From Candidatus Hydrogenedens sp. (lineage in GTDB: Bacteria > Hydrogenedentota > Hydrogenedentia > Hydrogenedentales > JAEUWI01): a stretch of DNA of 64,000 nt. The position numbers and the translations under genes are program-made. The stretch spans positions 124,001 to 188,000 of the forward strand of contig WGMK01000013.1 in the NCBI GenBank assembly GCA_016125095.1, in the 5' to 3' direction. The notes beneath the pieces were generated by a model. The model was not told where the DNA came from, ran no database searches, and worked only from the letters and a program-made list of their open reading frames with translations. Shown here piece by piece: positions 34,322-43,475 of this stretch. Numbering within the stretch: the stretch's first letter is position 1; each line of letters starts with the position of its first letter.

Positions 34322-35662
34322 ATGCAATCGGTCTATGCTTTTCTTCGCGGGCGGCGGATGCCGCTGGGGTTGGCAGCGGCGGGGTTCTTGGCGGCCTGGC
34401 CGGCGGCGGCGCAAGACGAACTCAACTCGGGCGACACCGCCTGGATGATCGTCGCCACGGCGCTCGTGCTGTTCATGACCATCCCCGGACTCAGCCTGTT
34501 CTACGGCGGCCTCGTCCGCTCGAAGAACGTGCTCTCGGTGCTCATGCAGTGCTTCACGCTCACGGCGCTCATGTCGATTCTCTGGACCGTCGCGGGCTAT
34601 AGCCTCGCGTTCGACGTGCCCGAATCGCAGAGTGCCGAAGCCATCGGCCTGCACACCTTCGTGGGCGGCCTCGGCGCCGTCTTCCTCAAGGGCGTCACCG
34701 CCGACGCCGTCTCGGGCACCATCCCGCTGTCGGTCTTTGTCTGCTTCCAGATGACCTTCTTTATCATCACGCCCGCGCTCATCTGCGGCGCGTTCGCCGA
34801 GCGCATGAAATTCTCCGCCATGCTGATCTTCTCCGCCCTCTGGGCGCTGCTGGTCTACGCGCCCCTGTGCCACATGGCCTGGTCGGGCGAAGGCGCGCTC
34901 TTCCACAACTGGGGCGTGCTCGATTTCGCCGGCGGCACCGTGGTGCACATCAACGCCGGCATCGCCGCGCTCGTTGCCTGCCTCATGGTGGGCAAGCGCC
35001 AGGGCTGGCCCGAGCGCCCCATGCCCCCGCACAACCTTACCCTCACCGTCACCGGCGCGGGCATGCTGTGGGTAGGCTGGTTCGGCTTTAATGCCGGCAG
35101 TCAGCTCGCGGCCGATGGCGTGGCCGGCATGGCCATGCTCGTCACCCAGCTGTCCACCGCCATGGCCGCCCTCACCTGGATAGCCATCGAGTGGCTCAAG
35201 CACGGCAAGCCCAGCGTGCTCGGCGCGGCCACCGGCGCCGTGGCCGGCCTCGTCGCCATCACCCCGGCCTCCGGCAGCTGCGGCCCCATGGGCGCGCTCG
35301 CCATCGGCTTCGCTTCCACCGTCTGCTGCTTCATCGTCGCCACCCAGCTTAAGCACAAGTTCGGCTTCGACGACTCGCTCGACGCCTTCGGCGTGCACGG
35401 CATCGGCGGTATCGTCGGCGCCATCCTCACCGGCGTGTTCGCCTCCGAGGCCCTCGGCGGCCAGGGCATGAACCACGCCAGCATCGGCGAACAGGTCTTC
35501 TGGCAGACTGCCAGCGTGCTCGTCACCCTGGGCTACAGCGGCATCATGTCCGCCATCCTGCTCAAGGGCATCGACCTCGCCGTCGGACTGCGCGTTTCGG
35601 CCGAAGCCGAAAGCCAGGGCCTCGACCTCGCCTCGCACGGCGAAGAAGGATATCTGCTCTAA
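34322..35662 (+). CDS. amtB: Ammonium transporter
   Basis: The 446-residue product has a signal-like N-terminus (GLAAAGFLAAWPAAA) and 11 predicted membrane helices. Amt/MEP hallmarks are MTIPGLSLFYGGLVRSKN and the conduction-pore histidines His209 (VVHINAG) and His359 (GVHGIGG), which correspond to His168 and His318 of E. coli AmtB. ATG 34322 is supported by GGAGG (34307-34311) 10 bases upstream. It is followed by a P-II gene, the standard amtB-glnK pairing in which P-II blocks the channel under nitrogen excess. The upstream sigma-54 site fits nitrogen control. Confidence 0.95.
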   Translation: MQSVYAFLRGRRMPLGLAAAGFLAAWPAAAQDELNSGDTAWMIVATALVLFMTIPGLSLFYGGLVRSKNVLSVLMQCFTLTALMSILWTVAGYSLAFDVPESQSAEAIGLHTFVGGLGAVFLKGVTADAVSGTIPLSVFVCFQMTFFIITPALICGAFAERMKFSAMLIFSALWALLVYAPLCHMAWSGEGALFHNWGVLDFAGGTVVHINAGIAALVACLMVGKRQGWPERPMPPHNLTLTVTGAGMLWVGWFGFNAGSQLAADGVAGMAMLVTQLSTAMAALTWIAIEWLKHGKPSVLGAATGAVAGLVAITPASGSCGPMGALAIGFASTVCCFIVATQLKHKFGFDDSLDAFGVHGIGGIVGAILTGVFASEALGGQGMNHASIGEQVFWQTASVLVTLGYSGIMSAILLKGIDLAVGLRVSAEAESQGLDLASHGEEGYLL

Positions 35663-35764
35663 CCCCGGCCGGGGCATCCGCCCCGACCGATCTGATAGCA
35701 TGGTACTTGCAAGAACGATCAACCCCGCAGCGCGCCATGGGCGCGGGCGGCGCTGGAGGAATAG

Positions 35765-36109
<345 letters not shown>

Positions 36110-36128
36110 ACAAGAATCGTTTCCCTGC

Positions 36129-36167
36129 AACCGCGGCCCCGGCACCCCCGGCGGCCGCGGTTTTCTT
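36129..36167 (+). terminator. Terminator after the P-II gene
   Basis: AACCGCGGCC (36129-36138) pairs with GGCCGCGGTT (36153-36162), ending in TTTTCTT. Confidence 0.75.
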
Positions 36168-36188
36168 ATGCGCGGCAGGGCGAGCGCA

Positions 36189-36348
36189 CGGTAGGGCGAG
36201 CGTACCCGCGAGCCATCCGAACGCGTAGACCACGAACTGGAACACGCGCGGCGCACCTCCCCCAAATCGTCATCCTCGCGCACGCGGGGACCCATCTTGA
36301 CGCAAGGACGCGCCGTACGAAATGGCTCGCGGGTACGCTCGCCCTACC
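36189..36348. repeat. MITE-like element, copy 1
   Basis: A 27-28-bp terminal inverted repeat (GGTAGGGCGAGCGTACCC... at 36189-36216 and its complement at 36321-36348) encloses about 104 bp. The core (36242-36304) recurs in opposite orientation at 37284-37344. No transposase is encoded. Within the 420 bases between the P-II stop and the next gene I see nothing coding. Confidence 0.72.
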
Positions 36349-36529
36349 TCCGGCCGTATTCCTAACCTTCTCCTCGTGAATGCGGGGAGCGCCACGCGTT
36401 GACCTACAGGTCTTCTGATTGCATGAACAAGCGATAGCTTGATTAGCTTTGTTTTTAGAGCCGATACGTAATACTATAATTTGCGCATGGAATACGTTGA
36501 ACAACACCAGACCTGAAGCGGCTCACAAG

Positions 36530-37093
36530 ATGCATTCGCCCTTTTCTTCAAAACTCACGGCCAATAAGTCTTGTCAAATCGTACCTCGCATCGGTGTCTT
36601 TAGTATCGTGCCGCTCGTTTTGTGCGCGTGTATCTTCCCAACGCGACCAGAGAAAATGATCAATACCATATATGGTCTCGCGACCTGCTTGGATATGGTC
36701 AATCGAGACCGAGGCGGGTTTCCCCATGATCCACAAGGACCGGGTTTCGCCTTAAGAACGATGGTCCAAGAACATTTTCATTCCCAAGAGATGGGTGAAC
36801 TTTGTGTAGAGCCCTTCAACTGGGATCTGGACGGAAGCGAATTTCTTAAGGACAATATCGCGTATAGCAACAAGTTTCATGTCGAAGCGGATGAAGTGCT
36901 TCTGGTCGGTGTCGAAGTCGATGATCAGACTTTGATCATTGCCACAGGCGACGGTGCGGTATACAAGATTCGAACTCACCTCGAGATGAGGTCCTTGCTC
37001 GGGAGGACTATTGGCAGCTTAACCCCGGAAATGGAAATTCTCGAACATCGCATTCCGTTGTTTGACCCAAGAAACAGAGTAGAAGCAAAGTGA
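36530..37093 (+). CDS. Hypothetical protein, possible lipoprotein, AT-richer than its surroundings
   Basis: I do not recognise this 187-residue protein. It has an N-terminal hydrophobic stretch (IGVFSIVPLVLCACIF) with a lipobox-like LCAC, so it may be a lipoprotein. The remainder is mixed and soluble-looking (VEADEVLLVGVEVDDQTLII). ATG 36530 is used; an upstream TTG (36449) in frame is unlikely. GC content and codon use (many AAG, AAT, TTT, ATA) differ sharply from the neighbours. The gene lies between two copies of a MITE-like element, which suggests transfer or insertion. Its function is unknown. Confidence 0.6.
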   Translation: MHSPFSSKLTANKSCQIVPRIGVFSIVPLVLCACIFPTRPEKMINTIYGLATCLDMVNRDRGGFPHDPQGPGFALRTMVQEHFHSQEMGELCVEPFNWDLDGSEFLKDNIAYSNKFHVEADEVLLVGVEVDDQTLIIATGDGAVYKIRTHLEMRSLLGRTIGSLTPEMEILEHRIPLFDPRNRVEAK

Positions 37094-37150
37094 TTGTCGC
37101 TTTGGCTCCGAAAGTAAGTCCGCCAATTTTTCGGTTATAGATTTTGCTTC

Positions 37151-37398
37151 GGTAGGGCGAGCGTACCCGCGAGCCATCGTGGTACAACGGCGACCGCATT
37201 CCGCCGCAACGACCTGCTCATTCCGCATCCCCCCCGCCGGGAGCGCTGCTTTCCAAAGCGGCTCTTGGTGCTTCGGCTCCTACGCGTCAAGATGGGTACC
37301 CGCGTGCGCGAAGATGACGATTCCTTGGGAGATGCGCCGCGTGTCTTCCGGCGGGTAGTTTTCAGGCCGAAATGGCTCGCGGTTACGCTCGCGCTACC
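37151..37398. repeat. MITE-like element, copy 2
   Basis: The left end (37151-37178) matches the 28-mer at 36189-36216. The right end (37371-37398) is its slightly diverged complement. The core 37284-37344 is a reverse copy of 36242-36304. An extra stretch of about 90 bp lies between the left end and the core. No coding sequence is seen between 37094 and 37413. Confidence 0.7.
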
Positions 37399-37413
37399 CT
37401 GCTTGCCTCCCGC

Positions 37414-38691
37414 TTACTCCCGCTCAATATCCTTCAGCGCCTGCTCGAAGCAGGTGCGGAATTCATCGCAGGTTTCTTCGGTGTGGGCGAGGGAGAGGTA
37501 GAGCTTGGTGCCCATGGGATTGAGGAAGATGCCGCGCGCAAAGAGGGCGAGCATGAGCCTGCGGCCGCGCGCGCGGTCGGCGGCGTGGGCCGTGCGGTAA
37601 TCGATGATGTCGTGCGGCGCGAAGATCACCTGCGCCAGCGGACCATCACCAATCACCTGCGCCGTCACGCCGTGGTCGTCCAGCGCGCAGCGCAGTTCGT
37701 TGCGGAAATAATGGCCGAGTTCGTGCAGGTAGGTGTAGGTGCCTTCCTGCCGGAACACCTCGAGCGCGGCCAGTGCGGCGGCCGTGCTGATGGGGTTGCC
37801 GCCCAAGGTCGAGGCGGTCCATACGTACCGCTCCTCGTTCATGCGGCTCTCGGTCACCAGGTCCATCACGTCGGCGCGCCCGCCGAACGCGCCGATGGGG
37901 TAGCCGCCGCCGAGCGCCTTGCCGTAGGCCACCAGGTCGGGGACGACGCCGTAGTATTCCTGCGCGCCGCCATAGGCCAGGCGGAAGCCCGTCACCACCT
38001 CGTCGAAAATCAGCAGCGCGCCGGCCTCGCGCGCGGCTGCCTGCACGCCGGCCAGGAATCCGTCGCGCGCCGGTACGCAGCGGTGCAGCGGCTCGATGAT
38101 CACCGCCGCCACCTCGCCCGCGTGCGCCTGCAAGATGCCGCGCGTCGTTTCCAGATCGTTGAACGGCGCAATCAGCACATGCTCCGACACCATCGCCTCG
38201 ATGCCCGCGCTCGAGGGCTCCGGCTGCGGGAAGTCGTGCAGCGCATCGGGGAAGAGACTCGTCACGCCAATCTCGTTCGCGCCGTGGTAGGCGCCCTCGA
38301 ACTTGAGGATTGTCGTACGGCCCGTGGCGGCGCGCGCCAGGCGCTGGCAATACATGGTCGCCTCGGTGCCCGATGCGCAGAACCGCACGCGCTCGAGCGC
38401 CGGACTGAGCCGCACCAGTTCCTCCGCCAGCGCCAGCATGTTCTCGTTTACGTAGGAAAAGTTCGCGCCGAGGGGCGCCTGCCGCAGCACGGCCTCGGTC
38501 ACTTCGGGCCGCGCGTGCCCGACCAGCGCCGAGCCCCAGCCCATGGAGAAATCCAGATAGCGCAAGCCGTTCGTGTCCCACAGCGTGCAGCCCTCGCCGC
38601 GCTGAATCACCATCGTCTGCTCCGGCGGCAGATTGAACTCGCCGTTCGATCCGCCGGGCAGCACCGCCATCGAGCGTTCTGCGTCACTCAT
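37414..38691 (-). CDS. Class-III PLP aminotransferase, glutamate-1-semialdehyde 2,1-aminomutase-like
   Basis: The 425-residue product matches the GSA aminomutase length (about 427). Family motifs include RVRFCASGTEATM, KFEGAYHG, IFDEVVTGFR followed by GGAQEYYGVVPDL, and the PLP lysine Lys258 in AYGKALGGGYPIGAFGG. GSA aminomutase turns glutamate-1-semialdehyde into 5-aminolevulinate, the step after HemA. The gene is the last in the operon with hemA and hemCD, so a HemL role is natural. Some positions (NEIGVTSLFP, LPGGSN) diverge from canonical HemL, so another aminotransferase is possible. ATG 38691 overlaps the upstream gene by 8 bp; an earlier start would overlap far more. Confidence 0.83.
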   Translation of the reverse strand: MSDAERSMAVLPGGSNGEFNLPPEQTMVIQRGEGCTLWDTNGLRYLDFSMGWGSALVGHARPEVTEAVLRQAPLGANFSYVNENMLALAEELVRLSPALERVRFCASGTEATMYCQRLARAATGRTTILKFEGAYHGANEIGVTSLFPDALHDFPQPEPSSAGIEAMVSEHVLIAPFNDLETTRGILQAHAGEVAAVIIEPLHRCVPARDGFLAGVQAAAREAGALLIFDEVVTGFRLAYGGAQEYYGVVPDLVAYGKALGGGYPIGAFGGRADVMDLVTESRMNEERYVWTASTLGGNPISTAAALAALEVFRQEGTYTYLHELGHYFRNELRCALDDHGVTAQVIGDGPLAQVIFAPHDIIDYRTAHAADRARGRRLMLALFARGIFLNPMGTKLYLSLAHTEETCDEFRTCFEQALKDIERE

Positions 38692-39529
38692 CGTACGTGT
38701 CCCCCTGCGTATGGCGAAAGGCCGCGGGCGCGCCATCCGTATCCAGCAACCGCGCGGAAAAGGCCCACAGCCGTTCGCCGTTGGCAATCTTGAAGAAGAA
38801 TTCATTGCGGCCCGCGCGCAATTCCACCGGCACGTGGTCCTCGTCGCGCGCGTATTTCCGCACGGCGTCGTTCTCGTGTGCCTGCGCGCCGTTCAGCCAC
38901 ACGGCCACGCCGTCGTCGCTGCCCACGCGCAGTTCGGCGGATTGCGCCGCATCGACATACACCACCGAAACGGCATACGCCACGACGTAGTATTCCGGAG
39001 ACACATTGCGCAGCAGATCGACATAGCCGAAGACGTCGTAGATCTGTTCCGGACGCCACTTCGCCGTGCTGCCGCCCTTCGCGGGAAACTCGAGGCCCTC
39101 CCAGGGCGCAGGGTCGGCGCCGTCCCACGAAGCGCCTTCCAAGTACGCGCGCTCCGGCGGCCACGGCGCATCCAGTTCGTCGCCCGGAAACGGCCCCACC
39201 AGCCAATACTGCGTCAGGTATCCCCGCTCATGCGCCGGGTCGCCCGTTACGCCCATGCCCTGCAGCGCCTGCCAGGCCTCGTTGGCGTGTTCGCGCACCG
39301 CCGTCGTGTCGAGTATCTCGCGGAAAATCGTCTCCGCGCGCTTGGGGTCCTTCGTGCGAATTTCCTGCGCCTCCGCCAGCCGCGCGGTTTCGGCGGCGAC
39401 GGCAGGATCCTTCGCCGCAGACTCAGCAAATCCGGCGAGATAATCGGCTTCGTCCTGCGCGTACATCGGGCTCGTGGCGGCGGTCAAGGCTACGGCGAGC
39501 GCCAGCATCCTGCAGATTCGGAATCGCAT
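38684..39529 (-). CDS. Secreted protein with PA14/carbohydrate-binding-like C-terminus
   Basis: The 281-residue product has a signal peptide (MLALAVALTAATSPMYAQ) and a helical, TPR-like stretch (EAQEIRTKDPKRAETIFREI). A C-terminal beta-sandwich has YWLVGPFPG and LRVGSDDGVAVWLNG; the SDDGxxVWLNG signature occurs in planctomycete-type binding domains. The start MRFRIC is set by GGGAGG 10 bases upstream. It sits between hemCD (24 bp) and the GSA-aminomutase-like gene (8-bp overlap), an odd passenger in a heme operon. I cannot name its ligand. Confidence 0.72.
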   Translation of the reverse strand: MRFRICRMLALAVALTAATSPMYAQDEADYLAGFAESAAKDPAVAAETARLAEAQEIRTKDPKRAETIFREILDTTAVREHANEAWQALQGMGVTGDPAHERGYLTQYWLVGPFPGDELDAPWPPERAYLEGASWDGADPAPWEGLEFPAKGGSTAKWRPEQIYDVFGYVDLLRNVSPEYYVVAYAVSVVYVDAAQSAELRVGSDDGVAVWLNGAQAHENDAVRKYARDEDHVPVELRAGRNEFFFKIANGERLWAFSARLLDTDGAPAAFRHTQGDTYDE

Positions 39530-39553
39530 CGCCGTCGAGCCTCCCAAGTTGGT

Positions 39554-41257
39554 TCAGGTCTGTCCCTCGAACTGCGCCAGCGCCGCCACCAGCCCCGGCA
39601 CGTCGTGCCGCTCGGGTTGCACCGCCACGGTCATGGCGTGCTCTTCCGCCGTCTCGCGCGTGCGCGGTCCAATCGCCGAGTAGCGCGCGGTTTGTTGTAG
39701 CACCGCGCGTTCGTCGTCCGACAATATCTCCGCGAAATTCCGCGCCGTGCTCGAACTGGTGAACACCACCCAGTCGGGGCGCGCATCCAGCAGTGCCTTG
39801 CGCTCCGCTTCCGTCGGGCTCGCCTTGCGCGTTTCGTACACCACCGGCTCCGACACCTTCGCGCCCTTCGCCGTCAGCATCTCGGATAGGTCGTTCCGCG
39901 CCAGGTTGCCGCGCGGAATCAGAAAGCGCTTGCCCTCGAGCGATCCTTCCAGCCGCTCGATGGCATCCGCGATGGCGTCGGCAATGAATTGATCCGGCGT
40001 CAGCGTCACCGTCAGGCCATAGCCCAGGCAGCGCTCGGCCGTGGCCGGACCCACCGTGCAGATCGCGCAATCGCGGTAGCTCGCAATCTCGCGCTCCGCC
40101 GACCCGAGCGCATAGGCGAAGAGGCTCACGGCGTTTGCGCTGGTGAAAATCACCCAGTCGAAGACCTTCGCGCCCGGAATCGCAGGCGGCGGATCAACCG
40201 GATGGATCTCAATCGTCGGGAAGGAAATTGTCTTCGCGCCCAAGCGCTCCAGCTCGTCAAGCAGCTGGCTCGATTGCGAACGCGTCCGCGTCACCGCCAC
40301 CGTCTTGCCCTCCAGAGGCGTGCCTTCAATCACCGGCACGGCGCCCTCTTCCTGCACCACATGCGCGCCCTGCGCCAGCAGCGCCTCCGCCGCGCGGCGT
40401 CCCAGTGCCACGGCCTCGTCCACCGCGCCGCTCACTTCCGCGCTCCACGAGGCCCCGCCGTCTTCCACCGCCACCCGCGCGCGCAGCCGCAGTTTGCCGC
40501 CCTCAATTTCGGCCAGCGTACCCAGCGGCGTCTGGCAGCCGCCTCCCAGCGCGCTCAGCAAACTGCGCTCCGCCGTCACGCATGCAGCCGTATCGGCATG
40601 GTGCAGGCGCTCCAGCCAGCCCCGCAGTTCGGCGTCGTCCTCGCGGCATTGCAGCCCGAGCGCGCCCTGTCCCGGCGCTGGCAGCAGCGACTCCGGACCC
40701 AGCACCTCCGTCGCTTCGTGGTCGAGCCCCGAACGTCGCAGCCCGGCCATCGCCAGCAGCGTCGCGTCGTAGCCCTCCTCGCGCAGCTTCCGCAGGCGCG
40801 TCGGCACATTCCCGCGGATATCCCGCATCTGCAAGTCCGGCCGCATGGACAGCAGCAGGGCCTTGCGCCGCAAGCTCGAGGTGCCGATCACCGCGCCCTG
40901 CGGCAAGTCCGCGAGCGAGCCGCCTTCGCGCGTTACCAGCGCATCACGCGGATCCTCGCGCTCGGGAATCGCCGCCACGCACAGGCCGCGCGGCAGTTCG
41001 GTCGGCAGGTCTTTCAGGCTGTGTACCGCCAGGTCGATCGTACGGTCCAGCAGCGCGTTCTCCAGTTCCTTGGTAAATACGCCCTTGCCGCCCATCTGCG
41101 AGAGCGGCACATGCAGCACCTGATCGCCGCGGCTCTTGATGATCTGCACCACCACCTCCAGGCCCGGCACCGCCTCGGAAAGCGCGCCCGCCGTCCAGTT
41201 CGCCTGCGCCAGCGCGAGATCGCTGCCGCGCGTTCCGATGATCACCCGTCGGCTCAT
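39554..41257 (-). CDS. hemC: Fused porphobilinogen deaminase-uroporphyrinogen-III synthase
   Basis: The 567-residue protein joins two heme enzymes. Residues 1 to about 310 are HemC: RGSDLALAQ at the N-terminus, HSLKDLPTELP and the dipyrromethane-cofactor Cys241 in GGGCQTPLG. It polymerises four porphobilinogens to hydroxymethylbilane. From about 320, HemD follows (KTVAVTRTRSQSSQL, WVIFTSANAV, WVVFTSSSTARNF), which closes the ring to uroporphyrinogen III. Fusion passes the unstable intermediate within one polypeptide. The start MSRRVIIG (41257) overlaps the hemA stop by 4 bp; the open frame upstream is an antisense-free shadow of hemA in another phase. Confidence 0.94.
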   Translation of the reverse strand: MSRRVIIGTRGSDLALAQANWTAGALSEAVPGLEVVVQIIKSRGDQVLHVPLSQMGGKGVFTKELENALLDRTIDLAVHSLKDLPTELPRGLCVAAIPEREDPRDALVTREGGSLADLPQGAVIGTSSLRRKALLLSMRPDLQMRDIRGNVPTRLRKLREEGYDATLLAMAGLRRSGLDHEATEVLGPESLLPAPGQGALGLQCREDDAELRGWLERLHHADTAACVTAERSLLSALGGGCQTPLGTLAEIEGGKLRLRARVAVEDGGASWSAEVSGAVDEAVALGRRAAEALLAQGAHVVQEEGAVPVIEGTPLEGKTVAVTRTRSQSSQLLDELERLGAKTISFPTIEIHPVDPPPAIPGAKVFDWVIFTSANAVSLFAYALGSAEREIASYRDCAICTVGPATAERCLGYGLTVTLTPDQFIADAIADAIERLEGSLEGKRFLIPRGNLARNDLSEMLTAKGAKVSEPVVYETRKASPTEAERKALLDARPDWVVFTSSSTARNFAEILSDDERAVLQQTARYSAIGPRTRETAEEHAMTVAVQPERHDVPGLVAALAQFEGQT

Positions 41258-42528
41258 GCGTGGTCCTCCAGTCCGAACAATCGTTTCACCAGGCTGAGCA
41301 TGCGGTGCGGGTCCTCCTCCGAAGCCTCCTGCTTCAGCTGCGTCAGCGGCCGCTGCAGAATCTTGTTCACAATGCGTTTGGTCAGGTACGCCACCTCGTC
41401 GCGCTGGGCGTCGGTCAGGTCGGGCAGCGCCGCCAGCGTCCGTTCCAGTTCGCGTTCTCGGATGGCGTGCAGTTCCTGCGACATACTGATGATGGTCGGC
41501 TCTGCCTCCAGGCGGCGCTGCCAGGCCATGAATTTGCGCACTTCCTCCGACACGATGCTCTCGCCGAGCCGCGCTTCCTCGTGCCGTGCGTTCATGTTCT
41601 GCTCGGCGGTCTGGCGCAGGTCGTCCATCGTGTAGCAATAGACGTTGTCCAGCCGGTGCACCGCCGGGTGGATGTCGCGCGGCACCGCAATGTCGATGGC
41701 GAACATCGGCTCGTTGTTGCGCTTGCGCAGCGCGTCCTGAAAATCCTCCGCGCGCAGAATCGGCACCGTCGAGCCCGTGGACGTAATGATGATGTCCGCC
41801 AGGTGCAGGTGCTGGCCCAGCAGCTCGAGCCCGAAGGCGTGCCCGCCGCAGGTTTCCGCCAGCGCCTCGGCGTTCGCCAGCGTACGGTTCGCCACCAGCA
41901 CCCGGCCCACGCCGCGCTCGAGCAGGCTCTTCAGCGCGAGTTCGCTCGTCTCGCCCGAGCCGATGATCAGCACGGTCTTGCCGGTCAGCTCCATGAAGAT
42001 GGACACCGCCAGCTCGACCGCCACCGAAGCCACACTCACCCGGCCCTCGCCGATACGCGTACGCGTGCGCACCTGCTTCGCCACGGTGAACGCCCGCTGG
42101 AACAGCGCGTTGGTAATCTTGTCCGCCGTGTCGGCTTCCTGCGCCTTTTGAAAGGCGTCGTGCACCTGCCCGCTGATCTGCTGTTCGCCCACCACCAGGC
42201 TGTCGAGGCTGCTCGCCACGCGGAACAGGTGCGAAATGGCCTCTTCCTCGGCGTGCTCGTACAGGTGGTTGTGAAATTCCTGTTCCGGCAGCTTGTGCCA
42301 TTCCGCCAGGAAATTGCGGATGGCGTCGTGAATCGACTCGGCCGGCTCGGGGGAGTTCGCGTATATCTCCACCCGGTTGCAGGTATTCAAGAGCACCACC
42401 CCGCCGCGCGGAAAACAGTTTTGCAGTGTGGTCAGCGCGCGCGGTACATCGCCGTCGGCGAAGGCCAGCCGCTCCCGCAATTCGAGCGGGCTGGTCTGGT
42501 GGCTGATGCCAGTCAGGGCGATCGTCAT
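41254..42528 (-). CDS. hemA: Glutamyl-tRNA reductase
   Basis: The 424-residue product has the catalytic Cys50 in LLNTCNRVEIYA, as in E. coli HemA. The NADPH-binding segment (KTVLIIGSGETSELALKSLL) and GEQQISGQVHDAF are also present, along with a C-terminal dimerisation helix region. It reduces glutamyl-tRNA(Glu) to glutamate-1-semialdehyde, the first step of the C5 tetrapyrrole pathway. It overlaps ccsA/hemX upstream and hemCD downstream by 4 bp each. The C5 pathway separates this organism from alphaproteobacteria, which use ALA synthase. Confidence 0.96.
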   Translation of the reverse strand: MTIALTGISHQTSPLELRERLAFADGDVPRALTTLQNCFPRGGVVLLNTCNRVEIYANSPEPAESIHDAIRNFLAEWHKLPEQEFHNHLYEHAEEEAISHLFRVASSLDSLVVGEQQISGQVHDAFQKAQEADTADKITNALFQRAFTVAKQVRTRTRIGEGRVSVASVAVELAVSIFMELTGKTVLIIGSGETSELALKSLLERGVGRVLVANRTLANAEALAETCGGHAFGLELLGQHLHLADIIITSTGSTVPILRAEDFQDALRKRNNEPMFAIDIAVPRDIHPAVHRLDNVYCYTMDDLRQTAEQNMNARHEEARLGESIVSEEVRKFMAWQRRLEAEPTIISMSQELHAIRERELERTLAALPDLTDAQRDEVAYLTKRIVNKILQRPLTQLKQEASEEDPHRMLSLVKRLFGLEDHA

Positions 42529-43379
42529 TGCACGTCGCCCCAGAAGTTATAGTTCGTCAGGGTCGAGAGCTCGAGCAACAGGTAGGCGCTCATGAGCAGC
42601 CCGAAGCCCGCCGCCAGCAGCATCGCCAGCTTCGGACCCCGCAGCGATCCCCGCGAGCGGCCGTGGTAGCACGAGGCATACAGCACGACCATGCAGAACG
42701 ACAGCACGATTTTCGGCGAGGCCCACCACAGGCGGCCCAGCAGTTCGCGATCGACCCAGGCCCAATAGAACCCGAGCACCAGCGTAAGAATGAACAGGGG
42801 ATAGCCCGTGCGGATAAGCCCGAAGAGCACGCTGTCGAGGTTGGCCAGCGAGGGCAGTTGCTGAAAAATGCCCGTCGTCCGCCGCTCTTTCAGCCGCCGC
42901 GTCTGAAACAAATACACCGACGCCGTCAGCATTGCCACGAAGAACAAGGCGTAGGCCATGAAGGCGGGCACCACGTGCAGCAGCAGCAAGAGCGGCGAGA
43001 GCTGCTTTGGGGCCACATCGAGGTCGGCCGTGCCCAGCAGCAGCGCCACGATGCTCAGCGCACCCAGCGCGGGAAAGTACACCACGGCCAAGGTTCGGCG
43101 GCTAGGGTTCGCCGTGATCACGGCCGCATTCACCGCCACCATCAGCACCACCAGCGCGAGCGACTCCACGCCGCTGGTCAGGGGGATCAGCCCGAAGGCC
43201 AGCCAGCGCAGGGTGAACAAGACCACCAGGCTGGCCGCGCCCGCGATCGAGACGTATCGGGCGAGGTTATATACGGGCGCATCGTTCGCCCCGCGCCGCG
43301 CATAGGCAATGATGGTAATCAGCGCGGCGGCCATCTGCAGGCCAACCCCGGCGAAGAAGGTAATATGTGTGGCGCTCAT
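42525..43379 (-). CDS. CcsA/HemX-type cytochrome c assembly membrane protein
   Basis: The 284-residue protein has eight predicted membrane helices. It carries a short CcsA-like core around FGFYWAWVD-type sequence (VLGFYWAWVDRELLG) and conserved histidines (HVVPAFMAYALF; YHGRSRG). CcsA/HemX-like proteins handle heme or regulate HemA level. In many bacteria hemX directly precedes hemA, as here (4-bp overlap). ATG 43379 is preferred: TTGGAG lies 8 bases upstream. It is the first gene of the five-gene heme operon that runs to 37414. Confidence 0.85.
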   Translation of the reverse strand: MSATHITFFAGVGLQMAAALITIIAYARRGANDAPVYNLARYVSIAGAASLVVLFTLRWLAFGLIPLTSGVESLALVVLMVAVNAAVITANPSRRTLAVVYFPALGALSIVALLLGTADLDVAPKQLSPLLLLLHVVPAFMAYALFFVAMLTASVYLFQTRRLKERRTTGIFQQLPSLANLDSVLFGLIRTGYPLFILTLVLGFYWAWVDRELLGRLWWASPKIVLSFCMVVLYASCYHGRSRGSLRGPKLAMLLAAGFGLLMSAYLLLELSTLTNYNFWGDVQ

Positions 43380-43475
43380 GCTCAGCACTCCAAGGCGGCG
43401 CGCCTGAACTGCATTCGTCGGCCCGCTCAGTCCCTATGATAGGCGATGGGAGTGGGGGGGATCACGCCGGGAGCC

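Noticed and set aside
36189..36348. Short coding frames across the repeat (VREDDD-type peptide)
   Set aside because: They are translations of a dispersed inverted repeat and recur with the repeat, not as a gene.
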